DNA of 12,472 nt, from contig SLGR01000062.1 of the NCBI GenBank assembly GCA_007136585.1, positions 1 to 12,472 on the forward strand, written 5' to 3'. The DNA is from Candidatus Sumerlaeota bacterium (GTDB taxonomy: Bacteria > CG03 > SLGR01). Below are positions 5,291 through 12,472 of the stretch, piece by piece. The notes under the pieces are model-generated. The model did not search any database, was not told the origin of the DNA, and saw only the letters and a program-made list of their open reading frames with translations. The translations under genes and the position numbers were made by a program. Every line of letters begins with the position of its first letter. Positions within the stretch are counted from its first letter, which is position 1.

Positions 5291-8147
5291 AAATATTGAG
5301 ATAAGGGGGGCAAGAGAACATAACCTTAAAGGGATAAATATTGACCTGCCTCTTAACAGGTTCATAGTTGTTTCGGGTGTTTCCGGTTCAGGAAAATCCT
5401 CACTTGCTTTTGATACGGTATACGCCGAGGGTCAGAGAAGATACGTGGAGTCGCTCTCCGCATACGCCCGGCAGTTTCTGGGGCAGATGAAGAAACCCAG
5501 GGTTGATTCAATTTCGGGTATCCCTCCGGCCGTAGCCATACAGCAGAAGGGGCCGGGGTATAACCCGAGGTCAACGGTAGGCACCCTTACGGAAATAAAC
5601 GATTATCTTCGTCTTCTCTTTGCCAGGGTGGGGATACCGCACTGCACATCATGCGGCAGGCGCATACAGGCTCAGTCTGTAACTCAGGTTGTTTCCAGGA
5701 TCATAGATGCCGGTATGGGTAGAAAGATAACCATAAACTCCCCTGTCGTAAGGGGGCGTAAGGGAGCTTTCCGGGAGCTTATGGACCGCCTCAGGGGGGA
5801 GGGGTTCGTAAACCTGGAGATAAACGGCCGGGTTTATTCCCTTGAGGAGGAGATAAACCTTGACCCTAAAAAAAGATACGATATCAGCGTTATGATTGAC
5901 AGGATAGAGGTTACGGGAAGCCAGGAGAATGCCGAGCGCATAAACGATTCGGTGGAGCTTGCCCTGAAGCGTTCGGGAGGTGTAATAGAGGTTTCCGGGC
6001 TGGGAAAGAAGACGGAGGTGTTTTCCATACATTACTCCTGTCCGGTCTGCGGGATAAGCATAGGGGAGATGGAACCGAGGACCTTCTCGTTTAACTCGCC
6101 TTACGGGGCCTGTCCCGAGTGTTCAGGGCTCGGTCTCCGGCTGGAGGTTGACGAATCCCTTGTTATCCCGGACGACTCTCTTTCCCTGAGCCGCGGCGCG
6201 GTCAGGCCCTGGGCCGAACCGGTCACAGGGCGCAGGAAAAGGTGGGAGACAGCTGCCAGGAAGTACAGGACTCAGATGGTTCAAACCCTGGCCGGGGAGA
6301 TGGGGTTTTCACTTGATACGGAGTTCAGGAAGCTTCCTCTTAAGGTCAGAAAGGCCCTGCTTTACGGAACCCGGAAGGAGTTTGATTTTGTGCTGACCCG
6401 GAGCGGGCGGACCTATAAGAAGCGGGCCCGGTTTGAAGGGGCAGTGGAGGAGCTCCGGCGCAGGCACCTTCAGACAGATTCGGATTATGTCAGGGAGAAG
6501 ATTCAGAAGGAGTATATGAGGGAGAAGACCTGTCACGGGTGCGGCGGGGCGCGTCTCAGACCGGAATCCCTGGCTGTTACCGTAGGGAAAAAGAATATAG
6601 CCGAACTTTCCCTTATGGGAGCGGCGGAGCTCAGGGAATTCCTGGAAGCGGTGAGTTTCTCGGAATATGAAGAGACCGTCTCCGTAAGGATCATTCGTGA
6701 GCTTAAGGCAAGGCTTGGTTTTCTCATCGATGTCGGGGTGGATTACATATCCCTTGACAGGAGCGCTTCTTCCCTATCATCCGGAGAGGCCGAGAGGATA
6801 CGCCTGGCCACGCAGATAGGGTCTTCCCTTGTGGGGGTGGCTTATATACTTGACGAGCCTACCGTGGGTCTTCATGCCCGGGATACCGCCCGGCTCATAG
6901 GCTCCCTTAAGAGGCTCCAGGAGCTGGGAAACACCCTTGTTGTTGTGGAACACGATTCCGCCACGCTGGATGCCGCCGATTATGTAGTTGACCTGGGCCC
7001 GGAGGCCGGATCATCCGGGGGCAGCGTTGTTTATGCCGGAACACGGGGAGGGTTCAGGAGGGATAAAAAATCCCTTACCTCCGGGTACTATACCGGGAGG
7101 ATGAATGTCCCCGCCCCGGAGAAACCGCGGAAACCGGGGCCGGGCAAGATTGTGATTGAGGGGTGCTCACAGTATAATCTTAAGAATATTAGGGCGGAGT
7201 TTCCACTGGGGGTTCTCATATGTGTTACGGGCGTATCGGGGTCGGGTAAAAGCACCCTTGTGGAAGAGATACTCTATAAGTCCCTGGTCTCAATGATAAA
7301 TCCCCGCTCGGATATCCGTCCCGGGGCTCACAGGAAAATTTCCGGGTACAGTAAAGTTAAACGTGTCATCAATATAGACCAGACCCCTATCGGGCGCACC
7401 CCGCGATCCAACCCGGCTACGTATACCGGACTTCTGACCCCCGTGAGGGAAATATTCGCCTCTCTTCCGGAGAGCAGGGCCCGGGGGTACCGTCCCGGAA
7501 GGTTCTCGTTCAACGTAAAGGAAGGGACCTGCCGCAGATGCAGAGGGCAGGGTGAGATAAAGCTTGAGATGCATTTTCTGCCTGATATCTATGTCCCGTG
7601 CGAATCCTGCGGAGGAAAGAAGTTCACGGAGGCTACGCTGCAGGTAAAATTCAAGGGAAAGAATATCTACGAGGTTCTGGAGATGACTGTGGATACCGCA
7701 TCCGAGTTTTTCTCAGGGATCCCTTCTATAAAGAGGATACTCGAGACACTTCAGAAAGTAGGGCTTGGATATATAAAGCTCGGCCAGGCCTCAACAACAC
7801 TTTCCGGAGGCGAGGCCCAGCGTATAAAACTGGCCCGGGAGCTCTCCAAGAAGACATCTTCTGATACGCTTTACATACTTGACGAACCCACCACGGGGCT
7901 TCATCCCCACGATATAAAGCACCTTCTTTCGGTCCTGCACTCGCTGGTGGATAGAGGAAGCACTGTGGTGGTGATAGAGCACAATATGGATGTTATAAAG
8001 AACGCTGACTGGATCATAGACCTGGGCCCCGAAGGCGGGGATAAGGGGGGCGAGATACTTGTTTGCGGAAACCCCACCAAGTTGATAAAATACCCCGAAA
8101 GTTATACGGGAGAGTACTTGAAAAAATACATTAAACCGGAGAGATAA
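5283..8147 (+). CDS. uvrA: Excinuclease ABC subunit A
   Basis: UvrA is the DNA damage-sensing ATPase of nucleotide excision repair; as a dimer it loads UvrB on lesions. Domains over 954 residues: Walker A GVSGSGKSS (32-40), Q-loop AIQQK (85-89), a UvrB-binding region with CTSC (about 121-250), zinc pairs CPVC/CPEC (253-280), CHGC (417-420), first signature LSSGE (498-502), Walker B YILDEP (521-526), second Walker A GVSGSGKST (650-658), the DQTPIGRTPRSNPATYTG block (699-716), zinc module C750/C753/C773/C776, second signature LSGGE (840-844), Walker B YILDEPT (864-870) and H-loop EH (899-900). The UvrB-binding domain argues for UvrA1, not UvrA2. I chose ATG 5283 over the in-frame ATG 5265 because MKKNIEIRGAREHNLK is the usual family start and AGG precedes it. 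The first signature has Ser for the usual second Gly. No LexA box was recognised upstream. The downstream TPR gene starts at once. Confidence 0.97.
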   Translation: MKKNIEIRGAREHNLKGINIDLPLNRFIVVSGVSGSGKSSLAFDTVYAEGQRRYVESLSAYARQFLGQMKKPRVDSISGIPPAVAIQQKGPGYNPRSTVGTLTEINDYLRLLFARVGIPHCTSCGRRIQAQSVTQVVSRIIDAGMGRKITINSPVVRGRKGAFRELMDRLRGEGFVNLEINGRVYSLEEEINLDPKKRYDISVMIDRIEVTGSQENAERINDSVELALKRSGGVIEVSGLGKKTEVFSIHYSCPVCGISIGEMEPRTFSFNSPYGACPECSGLGLRLEVDESLVIPDDSLSLSRGAVRPWAEPVTGRRKRWETAARKYRTQMVQTLAGEMGFSLDTEFRKLPLKVRKALLYGTRKEFDFVLTRSGRTYKKRARFEGAVEELRRRHLQTDSDYVREKIQKEYMREKTCHGCGGARLRPESLAVTVGKKNIAELSLMGAAELREFLEAVSFSEYEETVSVRIIRELKARLGFLIDVGVDYISLDRSASSLSSGEAERIRLATQIGSSLVGVAYILDEPTVGLHARDTARLIGSLKRLQELGNTLVVVEHDSATLDAADYVVDLGPEAGSSGGSVVYAGTRGGFRRDKKSLTSGYYTGRMNVPAPEKPRKPGPGKIVIEGCSQYNLKNIRAEFPLGVLICVTGVSGSGKSTLVEEILYKSLVSMINPRSDIRPGAHRKISGYSKVKRVINIDQTPIGRTPRSNPATYTGLLTPVREIFASLPESRARGYRPGRFSFNVKEGTCRRCRGQGEIKLEMHFLPDIYVPCESCGGKKFTEATLQVKFKGKNIYEVLEMTVDTASEFFSGIPSIKRILETLQKVGLGYIKLGQASTTLSGGEAQRIKLARELSKKTSSDTLYILDEPTTGLHPHDIKHLLSVLHSLVDRGSTVVVIEHNMDVIKNADWIIDLGPEGGDKGGEILVCGNPTKLIKYPESYTGEYLKKYIKPER

Positions 8148-8150
8148 GTG

Positions 8151-11030
8151 ATGAATAAATTTTTGCTGGCAATGGTATTATCGGCGTCGCTCATGTCGGC
8201 TGTTTACGGGGTGCCGGCCCCGGAGGACAGCTCCGGGGAGCTTTTCAGTTTTGCCTACAGTCTTTACAGGGACGGAAACTACCGGATGGCCGAAGACAGG
8301 TTCCGCGCCTACACTGAGCAGTTCCCCCGCGGTCCGCGTATAGCTAAAGCGAGGTTTTTTCTGGGTAAGACCCTTATGCGGACCGCCTCGTACAGCAGGG
8401 CTTTTGATGAGTTTCAGAAGATTGCCGCGGAGTATCCGGGAACCCCTGAAGCCCTTGAGGCCGCCCTGCTTATGGCCGATGCCAGGTTCTACGGTTCCAG
8501 GTACCGTGAAGCCGCGGTCCTCTACAGGGATTTCCTGGAGCGGTACCCGGACTCTGACCTGGCCCCGGATACCCTGTATTACCTGGCCGAGAGCCTTTAC
8601 GGCGGTGGAGATTACAGCGAGGCCGCGGGTAAGTTCGGGGAGTTTTTGGAGAGATACCCCGAGAGCCAGTACGTCCCCTACGCTAAGCTCTCTGCTGCTC
8701 TAAGCCATTACAATCTCCAGGAATACGAGCGGGCCTCCGGGCTGCTGGATGATATTGTTTCTCTGGAAGATACACCTCAAGAGGTGCTTCACGAGGCGCT
8801 TTATTACGGCGGACAGGTCAATATAGACGCCGGGCGTTTCTCCCGCGCTAGGGAATTTCTTTCCAGACTGATTGAGAAAGCCCCTTCAGAGCTTTATTAT
8901 CCGGCACGGCTTCTCTTTGCCGGGAGTTTTCTGGAAGAAGGAGATTATGACCGGGCCCGGGAACTTTACTCCGGGATAGCCGGGGATGAGGATGCTCCCG
9001 GGAGCGTAAGGAAGGACGCTTTTTTTCAGGTGGGTGAGGCCCATTACTCTGAAGGAAATTACGCCCTTGCTCTCAGAAGCTGGGAAGAACTTATTGAGAA
9101 ATTTCCCGGAACCTCACGGGCTGAAGACGGGTTTTTTTCATCGGGGTGGAGCCTGCTCAAGCTGGAGGAACACCTGCGCGCAGCCAGGAAGTTCAGCGCC
9201 TTCATCCAGGAATACCCGCACTCTGACCGCGCCCCCTCGGCTCAGTTCCTGGTGGCGCATTCCTATTATCACCTGGAAGAATACACCCGGGCGGCATCCG
9301 AGTACGAAAGGGTCATAAGTTTCTACCCCCGAAGCCGTTACGCCCCGCGGGCCGCGTACTGGAGGGGTGTCTCGTATTTCAGGATGGGGGAGTTCGAAAG
9401 GAGCCTGGAGCTGCTGGACGAGTTTATCGCGGAATACCCGGACCACTTTCTTGTAAAGAGGGCCCTCTACCATAAGGCCCGGGCTCTTTTTGAGCAGGAC
9501 AACTTCGCAGCATCAAGACGCAATTTCAGGGAACTGGTAAGAGAGTTTCCCGGCACTGTGGAGCATGACCAGGCCCGGCTGGGAATAGCCGATACTTTTT
9601 TTGAGGAAGGGGATTACGGGTCGGCCCTGGAATCATACAGGGAGGTCTACCAAAAGGCCGGGGATGACCGGGTGAGGCGCCGTTCAAGGCTGGGAGAGGG
9701 TAACGCCCTGCTCAGAAAAAGGAGGTACGCGGAGGCGGTAGAGGCCTATCTCTCCGTTGAGGAGACCCCGGCTGTCAAGTTTCAGGTAGGGTACGCTTAC
9801 TACCGCGGCGCGGACCATGAGAACGCCCGCGACACGATGAGAGAGCTGCAGGAGAAGTATCCGGATTCCGAGTTCAGCGTAAGAGCTCTTTACTACGAGG
9901 CATGGAGTGATTTCAGGCTTGGGGATTTTGAATCCTCCCGCAGGAACTTCACAAGATTTTATGAGGAGAATCCCCGCCACGAGCAGGCTCCTGACGCTCT
10001 TCTCAGGGTAGGGGATACATATTATAACCAGGGCTCCTATGATGAGGCTATTGAAGTCTACAGGGAGGTAATATACGAGTATCCCGATACGGCAAGCGCT
10101 ATGTTTGCCCTGTATAATATAGGATGGACCTACCAGACTTCCGGAGACCGGGACCAGGCCCTGGAGACCTATGAGGAGTTTCTTGAAAGGTACCCGGATG
10201 CGGAGCTTGCCGATGAGGTTTATTACAGGCTGGGCGGGTTTTACTACCGTGCCGGTGAGTACGCCGAGGCGGCCGGGTACTACCGCGAACTCTATAATAC
10301 AAGCCGCGACCCCTCAACCCGCGCAGACGCGCTTTACTGGTCCGCCTGGAGTTTATTCCGCGCCGGAGACGGGGACGGGGCCCTTGAGGGGTTCCGGAGC
10401 CTTATAGAAGATTACCCTGATTTTGAACTTGCCGATGAGGTATACTACCGGATGGGGATGATATATACGGATATGCGAAGGCTGGACGAGGCGGTGGAGT
10501 ATTTCGGCAGGGTTTCCCGGGATTTCCCGGATTCCTCATTTGCCCCGGATGCCCTGTACAGAATGAGCCAGGCCCTGAAAGAAACGGACCGGGAGGAACG
10601 GGCCAGGGATATAGAAGAACAGATCAAGGAGAGGCACCCCAGGTCCGAGGCCGCGGCAAGGGTCCTTCTTGACCGGGGTATAACACTCCAGCGGGAAGGT
10701 GAGTATGAGGAGGCCCTTGATATCTTTGAACGAGTCGCTTCGGTCTCCACATCCAGACCTGCGGCTGAGGCGATAAAGCGTACGGGTGATATTTACTTTG
10801 CCGGAAATAATTATTCACGGGCCGCGGAAGAATACCTTAAAGCGGTCCTGAACTACGGAAGTTTTACCGATATAGCCGCCGAGGCCCGGTATATGGCCGG
10901 AAGGAGTAAACACCTTGAAGGGGATATTGAGACCGCCCTGGTAAATTACCGGAGAGTGGTGGAGGATTTTCCCGGAACAGGATGGGAGGATAAAGCCCGC
11001 GCCATGATAGAGGAAATTGAGGAGCAATGA
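8151..11030 (+). CDS. Exported protein of about 25 TPR repeats
   Basis: The protein has 959 residues. A signal peptide is evident: MNK, then a hydrophobic run FLLAMVLSASLMSAVYG, then VPAPED. There is no lipobox and no Cys at all in the protein, which suits a soluble periplasmic protein. From about residue 29 to the end it is made of helical pairs of 34-38 residues. I count about 25, each with small residues and Tyr/Phe at TPR positions and most closing with (F/Y)P(D/G/E)(S/T), as in FLERYPDSDLAPDTLYYLAE. These BamD/YbgF-like repeats usually act as protein-binding scaffolds in envelope assembly or Tol/TonB systems; the partner here is unknown. ATG 8151 is preferred, with GGAG at 8138-8141; GTG at 8148 would add one residue. 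It lies directly after uvrA, and its stop overlaps the next gene's start (ATGA), so it is probably co-translated with the beta-barrel protein. No enzyme motif is seen. Confidence 0.9.
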   Translation: MNKFLLAMVLSASLMSAVYGVPAPEDSSGELFSFAYSLYRDGNYRMAEDRFRAYTEQFPRGPRIAKARFFLGKTLMRTASYSRAFDEFQKIAAEYPGTPEALEAALLMADARFYGSRYREAAVLYRDFLERYPDSDLAPDTLYYLAESLYGGGDYSEAAGKFGEFLERYPESQYVPYAKLSAALSHYNLQEYERASGLLDDIVSLEDTPQEVLHEALYYGGQVNIDAGRFSRAREFLSRLIEKAPSELYYPARLLFAGSFLEEGDYDRARELYSGIAGDEDAPGSVRKDAFFQVGEAHYSEGNYALALRSWEELIEKFPGTSRAEDGFFSSGWSLLKLEEHLRAARKFSAFIQEYPHSDRAPSAQFLVAHSYYHLEEYTRAASEYERVISFYPRSRYAPRAAYWRGVSYFRMGEFERSLELLDEFIAEYPDHFLVKRALYHKARALFEQDNFAASRRNFRELVREFPGTVEHDQARLGIADTFFEEGDYGSALESYREVYQKAGDDRVRRRSRLGEGNALLRKRRYAEAVEAYLSVEETPAVKFQVGYAYYRGADHENARDTMRELQEKYPDSEFSVRALYYEAWSDFRLGDFESSRRNFTRFYEENPRHEQAPDALLRVGDTYYNQGSYDEAIEVYREVIYEYPDTASAMFALYNIGWTYQTSGDRDQALETYEEFLERYPDAELADEVYYRLGGFYYRAGEYAEAAGYYRELYNTSRDPSTRADALYWSAWSLFRAGDGDGALEGFRSLIEDYPDFELADEVYYRMGMIYTDMRRLDEAVEYFGRVSRDFPDSSFAPDALYRMSQALKETDREERARDIEEQIKERHPRSEAAARVLLDRGITLQREGEYEEALDIFERVASVSTSRPAAEAIKRTGDIYFAGNNYSRAAEEYLKAVLNYGSFTDIAAEARYMAGRSKHLEGDIETALVNYRRVVEDFPGTGWEDKARAMIEEIEEQ

Positions 11031-12472
11031 GGGTTTTTTCCGCTTTTTTACTTCTCATAGTTGCTGCCGGCGCCTCCCCGTCCCGCGGAGGCGAACTGGA
11101 TCTCGGAGAGGTGTTTATATGGGGGCAGGACAGGTCGGTCCTCCCCGGGCTGGAAGAGGAGGGGCTCTTTCTGTATCCGCATCTTTCTAAATCCGCTTTT
11201 CTCCCCCCCCTCGCCCCGGGGTTTACCGGTAAATCGCTCCCTGATGCGGGGCTTTTCCCTTGTGGCGGCAGGTTGCTGCTCCGGGGCGGCGCCGGGTCTC
11301 CCGGAGGGTATATCCTTGACATATCGCAATCCCGGTTCAGCACCCCGGGCGGGTATTATTACTGGCAGGCCGGGGGAAAGCAGGATAATATTGACGGGTA
11401 CAGCGGAGACCTATCCCGGGTCAGTATAAGGGCCGGGGCTGGGCGCGCAGGGAGCGCCCTGGACTGGGAATCCGCGGCATCGTGGGATGCTTCATCTCAT
11501 TTTTTTGACCGTACCGCCTGGAAAGCCGGCGGCGGAATACTGGGTGAGGGGCCCGGATTTACCGCTTCCGCGGAGGGTTTCGCTTCAGGCGTAAACGCGG
11601 ATACCTCCGGATACAGCGCCGCCGTTACCCTGGAAGGCTCCGGGGTTTTCTTCTACCGGCACAGATTAATTGCTGAAATTGAAGCCGGAAGGACCGGTAT
11701 GGATGATGAGAGCAGGAACTGGATGAGACCGTATCTTACATATGTAAATACTACCTTTAGCGGTTTTTCTTTTGAGGCGGGCGCAGGGGGCGGTTCGGGG
11801 GGGCGGTATTGCTGGCATTTTTCAGTTTCCGGGGAGCTTCCCAGGGTCGGGTTCCGTCTCTTTGCTCTCCGGGAGGAGAGGGAACCGGAGCTCTACCCGT
11901 TTTTTGAAAGTTTCCGGCTCCTTTCTCCCGGAGATCTCTTTGACGCTCCGGTCCGCAGTGCCTGGGGCGGACGGGTATCAGGAAATATTTACTGTACAGA
12001 ACTTTCCGCCGCGGCGGATTTTGAATCAGTGGACGGGCATCTGACTTTTATAAAGGACGGAAGAAGGTACCGGCCGGTAAATCTGCCCGGCAATACCATT
12101 CTTCAGGAGGTGAGGATAAGCGCCGGCAGAGGCCCGGCGGAGCTTACGGCGTCTTTTCCGGCCGGTGGGGATAGGGTTCCGGACCGTCCCTCCAGCGTAG
12201 AGGGACGGGTTTTCTTTTCCCCGTTTTTGCCGGAGATGGAGGCAGAACTCCGGATTGAGCATACAGGGTCTACCAGAAGATGGCTCAATCCTGAGGGAAC
12301 CCTGACCGAGAAGTATCCGTCTTCAGTATCAGCAGGAATAGATTTCAGGTACCCCCTCACAGATACTATGAAGATTAGAATCGGGGGTAGTAATCTTTTT
12401 TCTTCCAGTGTGAGAAAGCCGGCTTCTTTTACCGAGACCACTTCCCGGTATTATATGATCCTTGAGGCGGGG
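11027..12472 (+). CDS. Predicted outer-membrane beta-barrel protein (partial, runs off the window)
   Basis: An open frame of 482 codons starts at the ATG overlapping the TPR stop and has no stop up to the window end, so the 3' end is missing. The N terminus MRVFSAFLLLIVAAGASPSRGG looks like a signal peptide. The rest is rich in Gly, Ser, aromatic residues and alternating polar/hydrophobic stretches such as GGYYYWQAGG and LRIEHTGSTRRW, as in outer-membrane barrels. LDLGEVFIWGQDR just after the signal recalls the GEVVVTGxR onset of TonB-dependent receptors, but no plug domain follows. The last part (KIRIGGSNLFSS, then RYYMILEAGG) resembles the final strands of such receptors, so the end may be only a few codons beyond the window. 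AGGAAA (11011-11016) is the best ribosome site; GAGGAG (11019-11024) is too close. The specific transporter or porin family is not recognised. The pairing with the TPR gene suggests a shared envelope job. Confidence 0.75.
   Translation, partial: MRVFSAFLLLIVAAGASPSRGGELDLGEVFIWGQDRSVLPGLEEEGLFLYPHLSKSAFLPPLAPGFTGKSLPDAGLFPCGGRLLLRGGAGSPGGYILDISQSRFSTPGGYYYWQAGGKQDNIDGYSGDLSRVSIRAGAGRAGSALDWESAASWDASSHFFDRTAWKAGGGILGEGPGFTASAEGFASGVNADTSGYSAAVTLEGSGVFFYRHRLIAEIEAGRTGMDDESRNWMRPYLTYVNTTFSGFSFEAGAGGGSGGRYCWHFSVSGELPRVGFRLFALREEREPELYPFFESFRLLSPGDLFDAPVRSAWGGRVSGNIYCTELSAAADFESVDGHLTFIKDGRRYRPVNLPGNTILQEVRISAGRGPAELTASFPAGGDRVPDRPSSVEGRVFFSPFLPEMEAELRIEHTGSTRRWLNPEGTLTEKYPSSVSAGIDFRYPLTDTMKIRIGGSNLFSSSVRKPASFTETTSRYYMILEAG

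Noticed and set aside
11061-12044. Short + frames (11061-11429 and 11772-12044) in the last region
   Set aside because: They are in a shifted frame inside the 482-codon open frame that starts at 11027, which has a signal peptide and barrel-like composition and better explains the region.

Overview
This window comes from a bacterial chromosome, and every gene I can support lies on the + strand. It suggests a Gram-negative (two-membrane) bacterium: two of the seven genes encode predicted exported envelope proteins, one of them a probable outer-membrane beta-barrel. From about 690 onward the coding sequence is GC-rich, with heavy use of ATA for Ile and AGG/AGA for Arg. That pattern, and gene order I do not recognise from a model organism, would fit an uncultured candidate phylum, but I cannot assign one from sequence alone.

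Layout. (1) 1-690 is clearly AT-richer than the rest. It carries one small Rid-family (YjgF/YER057c/UK114-like) gene that lacks the substrate-binding arginine, followed by a likely intrinsic terminator. (2) 650-4827 is a tightly packed cofactor operon, panB-panC-nadA-nadB, in which genes overlap or are separated by 1 nt. It appears to start from a perfect TATAAT box with a very short leader that forms a hairpin abutting the panB ribosome binding site. PanB and PanC make pantothenate for CoA. NadB and NadA turn aspartate into quinolinate for NAD. The companions panD and nadC are not in the window. (3) 4828-5282 is a 455-bp gene-free region with two tandem, diverged repeat units (181 and 163 bp). 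Each can fold into two adjacent stems, and paired differences between the copies keep the long stem paired. A third, degenerate unit boundary runs into the uvrA start codon. (4) 5283-8147 is uvrA (nucleotide excision repair). (5) 8151-12472 holds two genes packed directly behind uvrA: a very long exported protein made of about 25 TPR repeats, then a predicted outer-membrane beta-barrel whose start overlaps the TPR stop (ATGA) and which runs off the window end.

The pan and nad genes form an ordinary biosynthetic operon. The least explained parts are the structured tandem repeat upstream of uvrA and the TPR/beta-barrel gene pair, which looks like an envelope module of unknown job. I found no CRISPR array, prophage, insertion sequence, tRNA or rRNA.
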